NCBI GenBank assembly: GCA_949357655.1
Contig: CASHTG010000018.1
Span: 2,046,001-2,110,000, forward strand
Direction: 5' to 3'
Origin: Parascedosporium putredinis
Taxonomy: Eukaryota; Ascomycota; Sordariomycetes; Microascales; Microascaceae
Length of the DNA: 64,000 nt
Numbering within the stretch: position 1 is the first letter of the stretch; each line of letters opens with the position of its first letter. This document shows positions 1 to 11,142 of the stretch, in pieces. The notes under the pieces are model-generated. The model worked only from the letters and a program-made list of their open reading frames with translations, did not search any database and was not told the origin of the DNA. The position numbers and the translations under genes were made by a program.

Positions 1-577
1 AACCTCTGACTCCTTGACATGCATGAACCCTTTGGGTGGTTTGGTCCTGTGAGCCTTCACTCGCTTGGAGTCGTGGAAAATCTCGGGATGAAATTTCCAT
101 CCTGCTCGTAGCGCACTCTTCAGGATTGAAGTCTCATTGAATCTTTCTTTCCCAAAGGGGCATTCACTTCAAGCAATTTCACTAATCTTGTTGAGTATTG
201 CATCGTTAACCAGCTCGCCGGCTTCCCGCTAAATTTTCGTTGCACAATGCCGAAGTAGTGCAGATGTCTACCGACTCCGGGATCGTGCAAGGACGGGAGT
301 GAGAGCGCATTGCGGTCCTAGCCCCCGGCGCGATGCCGTCTGGGACCTGGCGAGACTGTGAGGGCGTATTATGTCTTTGTCTTGTGCGTGTGCCAACTGC
401 AGGCGTAGCTTGTTCTTCTCTCGCCTTCCTTTCCTACATGTACCCGTCGCAGCACTAGTTTAGATGTAGCAAGGGGGCGGCGCGCCTCCGCCATCGCCGT
501 TTAACTCTAATCGAATGCGGTATCCTCTACGGCCCTTGGAGACGGACCGTGAGGGTCTGCCAAATTCTTGCACCTCA
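1..577. other. Window-edge stretch without a supported gene
   Basis: I see no reading frame here with protein-like composition. The stretch lies downstream of the 3' end of the minus-strand RlpA-like gene and probably holds its 3' untranslated region. One copy of the palindrome TACATGTA lies at 435-442. Confidence 0.6.
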
Positions 578-1327
578 TCAGTTCAACCACGTCCAGGTTG
601 CCAAAACGCGGCCATCCACCTCCCTAGCAAGCTTCTTGAACGCCGTGATGGACATGTCGAGGTCCGTCGGCTCGCACCCCGTGCAGCGGTCGACCACGGT
701 CAAATCGACCGACTGGGGCCCTTTGCCCTCCTCGACAAAATCCCGGCGCACGCGCACCTTTTGCCGCAGAGCGAGTTGGTATTCGGATTGGTCCCTTCCT
801 GCTGCGCGTCCCAGAGCTTGTGCGACACCGCGACAATCATCTCGTTGCTCTTGCTCACCTTGCCGCAGGCGCCGATGCCCGGCTCGTAGTAGGTGATGTC
901 GCCCTCCCACGGCCCTTCGTCGCTCGAGGGGAAGGGGAGGTTCTGGCCGCGGTCGGATAGCCCGACGCCGAGCCCGACGGCTAGGGCGATGAGGATGACG
1001 AGAAGGGCGGGCGTGAGGACGAAGAGGAGGAAGTAGTTGCGGCTCAGGCCGAGATACCGCTTGTCCGGGGGAAGTAGGTGTCGATAAAGGACGATTTGCC
1101 GGTCGCGGGCGCGACGCCGGCCTCGACGTTGGTGGAGGTGCCGAGATCGATGGACGGCTCGCGACTCGACTCCTTGATGGGGGTTCCTTGGATGCGCCGC
1201 CGGCTGCGCCCAGAGGCTTGCTACTGCGGAGCCAGTCCGTGAGGGAGCTCCGTTTACGACTGGATTCCCATTCGGGCGATTGATAAGCCTGTTGCGAGGC
1301 GGGCCGCAGAGCTTCTTCGTCGGCCAT
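578..1327 (-). CDS. Membrane-anchored RlpA-like double-psi beta-barrel protein (frameshifted in this sequence)
   Basis: About 250 residues once three missing bases are allowed for. The start is the ATG at 1327 (MADEEALRP). The N-terminal third is Ser/Pro-rich and has no signal peptide. It is followed by one strongly hydrophobic segment (around 980-1060) that begins NYFLLFVLTPALLVI, which suggests a type II membrane anchor. The C-terminal domain carries the features of RlpA-like double-psi beta-barrels: GDITYYEPGIGACG, then VVDRCTGC, an aspartate-rich DLDMS, and the ending WTWLN. Family members are expansin-like or wall-associated proteins; catalysis is not implied and the conserved VDRC...DLD motif is what I rely on. 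The reading frame changes at G runs 1179-1183 and 1067-1071 and at the T run 759-762, each time as if one base were missing. It is transcribed divergently from ADE2. Confidence 0.82.
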   Translation of the reverse strand: MADEEALRPASQQAYQSPEWESSRKRSSLTDWLRSSKPLGAAGGASKEPPSRSRVASRPSISAPPPTSRPASRPRPANRPLSTPTSPGQAVSRPEPQLLPPLRPHARPSRHPHRPSRRARRRAIRPRPEPPLPLERRRAVGGRHHLLRAGHRRLRQGEQEQRDDCRGVAQALGRAAGRDQSEYQLALRQKVRVRRDFVEEGKGPQSVDLTVVDRCTGCEPTDLDMSITAFKKLAREVDGRVLATWTWLN

Positions 1328-2392
1328 GACGCAATAATGTTATGTCGGGGACCAGAGGATCGCGCTAACTGTCGGATTTGTGGGACGAGGCTTGATTGAC
1401 TCGAGAAGCCCAATGTAAAACGGAAGCGCGTTTCTTCGTCGACTGGTCAATTGGAGATCAATGGATTCTTTTGCAAGTGATTTTTGGGCTGATTTTTGTA
1501 GGGAGTAGTATATGGATTGAGTCGTGCAGCGCCGTTGTGAATTCTTAAAGGAGGAAGAAGGAGGTGCTGGCCTCAGAGGCATTCAAACTTGGAAGAGTTT
1601 GAGCGTCATCGTGGTGGCGGCACGGGAAACCAGGGAAACCTGGTTGATCTACGACTCTGCGACTCCTAACAAGGGACAAGCGCCAGAGAAACACCAACTG
1701 AGGGCTTTCACGTGGCAGTGAGAACCATGAAGGAGGCGAGGGGGAGGGGGATCGGGCATCCGGATTGGGAGGTGTTTAATTTCGTATAGCGCGCGATCGA
1801 ACATAAAAATTGAATGAGTTCAATGTCGAATTAATTTGTTCGATTGACCCAGATCCATCGTCACTGCTACCGTCGCTGTCGCCGTCACCATGACCAACAC
1901 TAACTCGGCCTGCTAATAACAAAGGGAAAGAGGCACTTACACCAATGAGGCATCCGTGGATCAATTGGATGAATTGAGCCGTGGATTGGCTGTGTCAGGC
2001 ATTTTGGGTAGCTTGTGCTTTCACCGCCTACCGAAAACAGGACCACACCGCCTTGTCCTATTTTGGATGGTCAATTGTATTCTGCCGATCGCGGGGTTTT
2101 ATTCCAGTGATTTTTTTCTTAGCGCTCGCGGGGAGCGACATTAAAGATGTGTCATATGGAATTCCCATGACAATCTGCGCTTCACCGTCGGACGGATCCG
2201 TGCTATCGCATTCGAGGTAGAGATCAATTCTCTCTCGCACATCAAGCTTCAAGACTTTGCTTGCCCCCTTATATGACCTAATTGGTGTCTCTCAAAGACC
2301 TCGACTCCAACCAACGACGCCCTTCGCCGCCCCCGCGATCCCTCCCCATTTCACGAAACCCCTCCCCTTTCCGCCGCCCCACCACCACCACC
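1328..2392. promoter_or_regulatory. Divergent intergenic region between the RlpA-like gene and ADE2
   Basis: This 1.06 kb stretch separates two outward-facing starts and should contain both promoters. No clear TATA box was found for either gene. The last 25 bases before the ADE2 start are C-rich and end in a CCACC-type context directly before ATGGCC. Confidence 0.55.
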
Positions 2393-4445
2393 ATGGCCCC
2401 CAAGCCCGTCATCGGCCTCCTAGGCGGCGGCCAGCTCGGCCGCATGCTATGCGAGGCCGCCGGACCCTCGGCATCGAAGTCGCCATTCTCGACGCCGCCG
2501 ATTCCCCGCGAAGCAGATCAACACCTCCTCCCGCCACGTCACCGGCTCCTTCAAAGACGCCAACAAGATCAAGGAGCTCGCCCGCCACGTCGACTACCTC
2601 TCCGTCGAGATCGAGCACGTGGACGCCCTCACCCTCGCCGAGATCGACATGACGGGCGTCTCCGTCACCGACGACGCGGGCAAGACGTCGACGAAAAAGG
2701 TCCCCGTCCACCCGGCGCCCATGTCCCTCGAGACCATCCGGGACAAGTTCGAGCAAAGGCCCACTTCGAGAAGGCCGGGATCCCCGTTGCCCAGCAGATC
2801 AAGCTCGACGCGGGCGATATCCAAAAGGCGTTGGCGCAGGCTGGAAAGCGCTTCGGCTATCCCTTCATCGTCAAGTCGAGGAACAATAGCTACGACGGGC
2901 GAGGAAATGTCGTGGTGGACAGCGAAGAGGACTTTGACGACGCCATCGACGCCCTTGGAAAGGACGGGCTCTACGCCGAGAAGATGGTCAAATTCGTCAA
3001 GGAGCTCGCCGTCATGGTCATCAGGACCGAGGACAAGGGTGCCTCCAGGACCTACCCTTACCCCGCCGTCGAGACCGTCCACCAGGACAGCATCTGCTCG
3101 ACGGTATACATGCCCCCGCGAGGTGTCCCGCAAAAGATCTGCCACCAGGCACAGGAGCTGGCCTCCAAGGTTATCGGCACTCTCTGGGGACGGGGTGTCT
3201 TCGCCGTCGAGATGTTCCTGACCGCGGATGGTATGTGGTGCCTTGTTTAACTTGCGTCTCTTTTGTTTCCCCTCCCCACGGCCCCGGAGCTCGACAAAGC
3301 CAAGTAAGTGCTCTTCGCTAACCAATGACTTCATCTTTTTTGAACAGGCACCCTTCTCGTGAACGAAGTCGCCCCCAGACCGCATAACTCGGGCCACTAC
3401 ACCATCGAGGCCGTCCCCCAAATGTCCCAATACAAGGCTCAGCTCTACGCCATCCTCGACATCATCCCCCAAGACCTGAAGCTCACCCCCGCGCACCCTC
3501 CGCCATCATGGTCAATATCCTCGGCGGCGCCCAGCCCCAGGATTACCAACGCCTCGTCGACCTCTGCGAATCCACCTACGACGACGACATGGACGTCCAC
3601 CTCCACCTCTACGGCAAGGACTCCAAGCCCAGTCGCAAGATTGGCCACATCACGCTGACCGGCACGGGATCGATCGAGGAGCTGGAGAAGAAGGCCGCCG
3701 CGTTCGTGGCCCTCGCGAACACGATCCGCGATGAGCGCATCGCCGCTGCTAGCGAGCAGCTCCGCCCTCAACAGGGTGGTGCGGCCACCCCGGCGCCTCC
3801 TGCCGTCGTGGTCTCCAAGACGGCCCAGGTGCTCGTCACCATGGGCTCCGACTCGGATCTGCCCGTCCTCAAGGCTGGCCTGGACATTCTCAAGGACTTT
3901 GGCGTTCCCAGCGAAGTGCGCATCACGTCTGCGCACCGCACGCCCAATCTCATGACGGATGTCGCTGAGGCGGCTGCTGCGAGGGGCATCAAGGTGATCA
4001 TCGCCGCGGCCGGAGGCGCCGCTCATCTTCCCGGCATGGCAGCCTCCCACACTCCTCCCTGTGATTGGCGTCCCGGTCAAGGCCACCCATCTCGATGGCC
4101 AGGACAGCCTCTACAGCATCGTTCAAATGCCCGTAAGTTCCAACCACAATAAATCCCCCTCCCACCTGCTATTTGATATCTACTTTTACGGTGTGCGTGG
4201 AATCCAAGCATTGCAATTTTGCTAACGCATCCTCTTAGCGTGGCATTCCCGTCGCAACCGTCGGCATCAACAACTCTACAAACGCCGCACTGCTCGCCAT
4301 CCGCATACTCGGCGCCCACTACCCTGAATACCAGGAGAAGATGAGCGCATACATGAAGAAGATGGAAACCGAGGTCCACGGCAAGGCTGCGCGTCTCCTC
4401 GACATTGGCTACGAAGCGTACCTCGCCGGTATGCCCAAGAAATGA
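2393..4445 (+). CDS. ADE2: Phosphoribosylaminoimidazole carboxylase (PurK-PurE fusion), frameshifted in this sequence
   Basis: This enzyme converts aminoimidazole ribonucleotide to its carboxylate in cytosolic purine synthesis; its loss gives the red adenine-auxotroph phenotype in yeast and many fungi. Start ATG 2393. The N-terminal PurK-like ATP-grasp part opens with [11 protein letters not shown] and includes [12 protein letters not shown] and the region around [16 protein letters not shown]. The C-terminal PurE-like part has [13 protein letters not shown] and [10 protein letters not shown]. Two introns are clear: 3231-3347 (GTATGT...CAG) and 4133-4238 (GTAAGT...TAG), both joining codons exactly. 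Missing bases are inferred in CCC 2465-2467, CCCC 2504-2507, AAA 2755-2757, CCC 3496-3498 and two at CC 4054-4055. With these the frame runs to TGA 4443-4445 and gives 611 residues, a normal length for fungal ADE2. Confidence 0.97.
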
Positions 4446-7400
4446 GCCTACGGGCCCTGAGCGGCGAATAGAAGAGGATACATTATGGACACTAGGTATT
4501 GGCGTGCTTTCTTTTTTTTTTTTTTCGAGGGCGGGGCATTCCCCTCTCCTGTTTGGCTTTCATTCTAGGCTACAATAAAATAGACTTTTTGTTGAATGAT
4601 ACGGAGGGTTAGTTTCAGACCTTTTGCTGATACCTTCGCCATCACATGCCTTGACCTCATAGAGCACCTCAGGCTGGAAATGTCCATGGAGTACGAGCCC
4701 GGTGAGCGGTTGGACAATCCTGGTGTCGCTATCGGACCAGCCCTTTGGGTAGATGCTTCGTTTCCCGAGGGATGGGTGTCTCTGATGGCCTTTTCCTCCA
4801 CGGCCTCTCCTCGGGTCAAGTGCTCACCTCGACAACAGCTCCGTGGCTGGAGATCAAGGACGTATACGAGACACTCGCGCCCCTGGGGCACATCACTTGG
4901 TCGACCCTTCACGTTTGCGCCCCCTCTTCGTATCCAGGGTTCCAATGCTCCTCTGGCCTCTTCCACCTCAAGGGGGGACAGTCAGCGCTCCATTCCGGAC
5001 TCAGAAGCTCTCAGAGGGTGGGACAGCAAAGGGTACATATCGGGATCTCGTTCTGGCACTGTATTCCGAGTACACCTACGCAATCCCAGAGACATGAGTC
5101 TCGGAATACCCACTCTGATGAAAAGCAAAGGGTACGAGATAGCGTAACCCCGATACGTCAGCCCGTCCACCCGCCGACCAAGGTTAGGGTGGGTTTCGGT
5201 CCCTGCTCCCCCATTCGGCAGTGCCTCGAGAATCCCAGCGAAAGCTCCGGTGTCCCGAGGGCGATGGCGTGTGTGCCTGCCGTCCCGGAGAAAGGGGGAT
5301 TACCGATTCCACCACCAATGGATGCCATTGCCGCACAACGATAGCCATCCCCGCGAGGCAAGGAGAAAAATCGGCACGTCCGCATCCTCCTCCGAACGAG
5401 GACCGCTCTCCCGCCCAATCGTCTGGAAGAAAGAGGACGTGACCGATGAAAAGACTGGGTCGCGTATCCTCTGCCCCATCCAGAGTGGCGGTGTTTTCTC
5501 CACCCGCAGGGCCTGGCTAGCATTTCCGAGGGTCGACATCTCGGGCTGCCCCACTATCGACCGCTCAACATCAACACCCAGCATGTTTAGCGCCGGTATG
5601 TCCTCTCCTCGCCGCGGCGCCGGGAGGGGACGAGGGGACGACACTTGGTTTAGGACACACTACGACAAGGCCACGTCAAGAAGAGGGAGGATTTGCGCTG
5701 CTTGAGCACTAGACCCTACATGTTGGGAGTGACGGCGGTTGGGCGAGTGACGGAGAAAAACCCTGTCTCATCCCCTCTTTTGGCGTCTGCGAAAAGGTTC
5801 CAGCCCACCTTTTTCCTCCGAACACAGCACAAAACATGGCTCAGATCTAAGAGTTGCGGATCGTTCAAGTCGTGCAAGTGGCCCTCCTTTCGCCCTTGGG
5901 GAAAAAAACCCCCGAGGTCTAGACCATGGTGTCAGACCCGAGGTCGGAAAAGAGGGTAATGGCACTTTGGGATGAAGCACACTGACGCATTTTTTTCAAG
6001 CCCGCACGACTCTGGGGGCAGGCCTCGTGCGAGCAGGACAAAATCCCGAAGGCGTCAAGATTACCACTACTGGATGGGCATGCGCTCTGAATCAAAATGC
6101 AAGTCGCCTGCCAGTTAGGTGTGTTTGAAGAGGATTCCCCACATGGGCGCGCTGCAAGCCTCTGCATGTCGTGAGAGCCGATCCATCATCGGCTTCACTA
6201 GCTCGCGAAGGGATCCACGCGCTGCCCTCGGGAAGAGTTTTCTTCTTTTTTTTTTTCCCACCCTCCGCCAAGAAGTCAACTTGAGGGGCACGTAGTCTCG
6301 ACCTATTTTCAAAAAGAGAGTGCAAAGAAGCAATTGGAGCGAATGGTCAGGATCTTCACGGAAGCACGGAGAGGACGCGCGTGGGGGTCCAAAAGCGGTA
6401 GTTGCACCTCCCTTCCCGCCCTGGGGAGAGATGTGGATCTTCACGATGGCACGTCAGGAATGCTCGAATTCCAAAACGAAGACTCAAGAGAGGAATTATT
6501 CTGGGGATGGATTGTGCGAAACTGCGCTTCGGCCAATCAGTTCATCAATCAGGGATTGTCGAAAAGCGTGGATCACTACGAGACCCAGGATCAATCGCCG
6601 GTTTAAGGCACAAAATCCACCCTGGCAGCGAGGACCCTCTGTCAAAGTGGTTGATGAGGCGGCAAGCATGGGCGCTATGGTCTCACCATCGCCTAGCTCA
6701 AGTAATAGAGCGGTTAGCGTAGGAGAGCCCACAAGAAAACCGATAGTTCGCCGGGCAGAGAACCCAAGAAAGGAGAAAGAACACAGGAAGAAAAAAAAAA
6801 GGCACTGAAGGGTTACGCTAGTGCTGTCCGATTAGGACAAGGCCCGAAGTGGGAATTCGTGCGACCACAGAGGGCACGACTCTCATTTTGACACTCCAAC
6901 TAAAAGATCACTGGCGATGTGTGGAACAGTATGGTCTATGATTATCATGATCATCATCATCAGGAGCGAGCCCAAAATTAGAATGCTCTGCATAGAACAG
7001 ACAATATGATCGCAGTCAGACTTGAAGGATCTACCTGTATTATCCAAGCCACAATCCATCGATCCATTCCATTCATAGGCACACTGCGGGCATCAGTCAT
7101 AAGGACTGCACTCAACTTGGACCGGGCACGGCCTTTTCGTGTGTATCACGTGACAAAAACTCGGCCGGGCCTGCCAGCGCTAATGGTTACTGGAGAGGGC
7201 AAGTTTGAAGGCCATTTTAGCTCATTGCTTATTGTACATGAGCCAATCAAATTAGCGCTCGATAACAATCGCCTCTTTGTTCTGCCTAGGACGCCAACAA
7301 GGAATGTCACCCAAGAAAGGATATTGCCTCCCTCTGGAAATAACTCGCAATCAAGGAGTGGGAATCAATCCAGGAACAGCCGTGAGATTGACGAGTGAGA

Positions 7401-9147
7401 AAACACTTTGAGCGCCCCCTCTCCCACCGCCGGCTAATCTGACAGTTGATCAGCAGGGACTGCGTACAGAGCAAAAGCCACTGTGGATAAATTGCATCCA
7501 CACTCGACTGCATCACACAAAACCCATCGGTTGCGTCCCTTGGGTCGTCTTGATTGGATTTCTGCCGACTTATCTTTAGAGCTGCAGACATTACCGAGCT
7601 CCTGAGAGCAAGGAACTTAAACCTCCTCCGTGTATGAATGGGCTTTTGTGCGTGCTCGCCTATCCTGTTCATTTTGCACCCGTCCTTTTTTGCCCACCAC
7701 TTTCGTCGGCAGAGCCGCTCTCTCAGTGGCCTCATCGAGGTCTGATTCAATAAGCACATCCTTTTCCCCTCTTCTCCCCTGCTCCACAGCTAGTAGTGAG
7801 TAGTCTTGATTTCGTGGAGACTCGGAAAGAATCGGCTGAGCAGGTTTCGTTTTACTGGGGGTCCACCAAAGAGAGGATGCAGGCGAGGAAACACCGAAAG
7901 GTTGACGCGAAGCAATATTGAGGGCAAGAAACGAAACCTCGACTGAAAAAACCGTAGGAGTGGAGGCTGGGGCCACTGCCGAGAAAATGGGTTCCCCCTC
8001 TTTTCTCAACCACTTTAGAACATGTTACTGGGGCATTTTTCACTGCTGAGAACGAATTGATTACGAGTCTCCTCGCCGAGCCTCCAGAGCCAGCGCAATC
8101 AATCCAGATGGCGCTGACGAACGACATGCGGTGTGGATAGCGCTAAAAACCTCGATTCGCTGAGGGCATGTCTGAAAATCCGCGCAACAACTCACTTCCT
8201 TGCTGGCGCTTCACCTCTTTTTTCTTCCCTCTTTTTCTTTTTTTCTTTCTTCTTTTTTCTCTCCTCCCCTGTCGCAGTAACAAGGATGGTGTGGTGTGAG
8301 TCGTGGCCTGCGTCGCCCAGCCATCAACCATCGAAACAGATGATGGAAGTATGTGGCCAGGAATCCCTCATTTCGTTTGTTAATTACCCTCCTCATCGCC
8401 AGTCACGGCTGGCCGGTGGAGGTATCTGGAAGTGAGACTAGGTACATCCCCCTCTTGTTTTGCGCAGAGACATCCACCTCGGGACCTTTCCCTGGGCGCG
8501 ATACTTCCTGGTGCCCAGTGTCCCGGTTCCTTTCCCAACATGGCTTAGCCCGTCCAAGGCAGAAGGGGGTCCGCTCAGGTACCAGGTTGCAAAGCGTTAA
8601 TTACCTTGCATACTGTGCCTGCTTTGTACCTTTGTTTGGTGATTGCCCGTGCCCGAGTCTATCTCCCGCCCACCCCCTGCTTGCCTGTGAAGTGAACTGG
8701 CCCGAGCCAGAAGTCACTCTGCGCCCTCAAATCTTATCAAAGGTACCTCAAATCTTGGGTCAAATTTCCTTTGGTGGTGGTCGCCCCCTTGGCCTTCATG
8801 CTTGCCTTATTTACCTCCTAGGGAGCCCGCCCTCATTCTCCCCCTTGACCTTTCCTCCCTCACCGGCCTCACGAAAAGCACAACTGCGTTGTCATTCATC
8901 CGCGAGAAGCACTCATTTCTTCCTCGCTGTCATTCTTTTTGCAACAACTACGCACGTCAGCTCTTCAGCAAACACCAGCCTACACTCCTTATCTTTTACA
9001 GAATAGTGACGTTGACGATCACTCGCTCGGAAGGAAACGAAACAGAACACTCGACTGTCAGCACACGATCCTTTTGCAAGCCGCTTCATGCCCATCGCAG
9101 ACAACGAGCTCTCGTCCACGAACCTCCTAGTCCCTCGACGCTCTTTC
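4446..9147. other. 4.7 kb without a supported gene
   Basis: This holds the 3' flank of ADE2 and the upstream region of the Asp f 4-like gene. Open frames here are short, overlap on both strands and show no recognisable motif; the longest with a true ATG (7006-7398) has no family signal. Simple-sequence tracts occur: a T run near 4510-4525, a T-rich tract near 6241-6257 and a long pyrimidine tract at 8217-8272. I cannot exclude a fast-evolving or heavily frameshifted gene. Confidence 0.5.
8217..8272 (+). repeat. Long pyrimidine (CT) tract
   Basis: About 55 bases of almost uninterrupted T and C upstream of the Asp f 4-like gene. Such CT-rich tracts are common in promoters of strongly expressed fungal genes, but this one lies about 0.9 kb from the start codon, so a role is only a possibility. 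Confidence 0.6.
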
Positions 9148-9157
9148 TATATATAAA
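9148..9157 (+). promoter_or_regulatory. TATA box of the Asp f 4-like gene
   Basis: TATATATAAA lies 48 bases before the ATG at 9206. The stretch between it and the start is CA-rich and G-poor (caacaacaaccgccaaac), the kind of unstructured leader seen in highly expressed fungal genes. Confidence 0.65.
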
Positions 9158-9205
9158 CGCTTATCACAAAAGTTGTTCAACAACAACCGCCAAACAAGCT
9201 ACAAA

Positions 9206-10104
9206 ATGCAGTTCGCTTCGGCTCTCCTTTTGGCCGCTGCCGCCATCGGCAGCGTCGCCGCCCACCCTTCGCCCGCGGCCCACCGCCACGCCCGCTTCCA
9301 CGAGAAGAGCATCGAGGCCCGCGGTAACAAGTTTGTCATCAACGTCAAGCCTGTCTCCAGCGCTGCCGAGCCCACCCCCGAGCCCAGCACCGCCCCTGCT
9401 GCCGCCTCTACCCCCGCCGCTCCCGCTCCCGCTGCCCCCAGCGCCAGCTCCGGCTCCAGCTCCGGCTCGGTCGGCAAGAAGGCCTTCTGCTCCGGAAGCG
9501 CCAGCTCCAAGCGCGCCACCGCTTACGATATCGCCTATGCCGGAAACACTGGCACCGCCGACAACTGGGGCTGCAACATCATGCAGGTTGACTGCGGTAC
9601 TATCGACCTCTACGACTACACCGCCAAGTTCACCGGTCTCGGGCGTGAAACCAACTACGCCTGCTCCGCCTTCAACAAGATCGGCCCCAAGGGTGATATC
9701 GACGGCTTCTGGTTCTCCGCCCTCGACTTCAACGTCGCCTCTGGCCAGTCCCTCTGCCTCGCCTTCGACACCAACTCCCAGGGCGGCGTTGCCTGTGGTG
9801 TCAACTCCGTCCCCAGGACCTCCATCGGCCAGCTCGCTGGCACCTGGCTCGAGTTCGACGCGGGTAGCGCCAAGAACGACAACCAGAGCGGTTCCGACGT
9901 CAGCATCATCGTTGCCGAGAACTTCGGCATGACCGACTACATCAGCATGAAGATCGACGCCCCGGCAAGGGCACTTGCTCCAACCTCATCAAGTCCAACC
10001 TCGCCAGCAGCGTCGAAGTCTACAGGGCCGGTATGGAGGACCTCGATGGTGTTGGTTGCACTGGTTACTCCAAGGGTACCATTTATGTCACCCTTGGCGA
10101 GTAA
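9206..10104 (+). CDS. Secreted Asp f 4-like allergen-family protein
   Basis: 299 residues after allowing for one missing base in CCCC 9960-9963. The start has a strong signal peptide (MQFASALLLAAAAIGSVAA, then HPSPAA), so the product is probably secreted or wall-bound. An Ala/Pro/Ser-rich linker at about residues 50-90 precedes a globular domain. That domain shows the pattern I associate with the Asp f 4 family: KRATAYDIAYAGNTG, NIMQVD, FNKIGPKGDIDGFW, LAFDTNSQGG and TWLEFDAGSAK. Past the frame change the protein continues with GKGTCSNLIKSN and ends TIYVTLGE before TAA 10102-10104. No enzymatic activity is known for the family. There are no introns. A TATA box and a CA-rich leader suggest strong expression. 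The family assignment is from motif memory, not from a search. Confidence 0.82.
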
Positions 10105-11142
10105 GGGAAGGCGAGGCAAAGATTTAGGTTTCTGTTCTAATGACTTCTTCTTCTCCTGAATGGGGCAAGGTGCGGGATCTACAGTGCACCGGTCCCCCAA
10201 GGACCACTCTTGTCAACCAAAATTTCGCCCTCCCCTCCTCCCTCTTCTCGAATAGTAACAATTCTTCTATTTCTTCTTCTGGAACTTGGGAAAGGGTCCC
10301 CCTCACCCCTTTTGCAAGCGGGGCGGGGGTGGTCTTTTCCTATCTTTGGATGTCTTGTTCTTCTGCCCAATGGCTGGTAATTTTGGCACCCACCCGCGAT
10401 ATCCTTGTTCAAAAATGACGTTAGGCGCGGACCAGGCTCTTTGTTTACTTCGTTTTCTCATCATTGATGTGTGTCTTCTTCCCTTCACACTTTTGGTCTC
10501 TGTTTTTCTTTCTCCATCCTGGCGTTGAGAGGTTATTCCCCAAGCAGCGTGCGCAAACTGCGATGGCAAAAGGAGGATTCGGACCTTTTCATGCGTACCC
10601 CGGAGGAGGTCTTAGAATTCGAATGTACATAGCATATGTAGGAGCATCTGGATGCTATGACGAAATGGCTGATTTTCTCCCTTAAAACACCCTCTGCAGT
10701 GAACAAATGCATTCCAACCCCACCACGTTTCCTCCGCTCAATTCTCCGGTCTGCCACGCTAGTTTCACCTCTGCCGTGTCCCGGACAGTCTCTTATACCG
10801 AGCAGCACGGCATCCTTCCGTTGAAAGAGCTCTCCAGCCAGTCCTTTCTCAACATCAAGCCACACCCAGTTCCGCATTTGAAGCCCGAGGCGAGTCCCGG
10901 CAATCGAAGCGCATCAACGGCGTACCATGGCTAGGACGGGGATTCCACATCATACATGTAGACATCAAACGTATCTGCCGACAAGTCAAGGGAGAATGAA
11001 GGTAGAAATAATTTTTTGATTTGTTATTAAGGTATCTCAATGGGAAACAAAGAACTCGTCCCTGAACTTCTTCAATATCTCTGATATTATCAGGCCAACC
11101 TCCCCCAGGCACCACGAACGTCCCTGATTATTGTTTTCTAAT
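10105..11142. other. Intergenic region between convergent genes
   Basis: About 1 kb between the 3' ends of the Asp f 4-like gene and the minus-strand transporter. I see only 3' flanking sequence, with T-rich and C-rich tracts near 10200-10520 and one TACATGTA at 10953-10960. Confidence 0.6.

Noticed and set aside
7006..7398. 130-codon open frame starting with ATG on the plus strand
   Set aside because: No domain, no codon bias like the real genes and no chaining to neighbouring frames; kept only as an unproven possibility.
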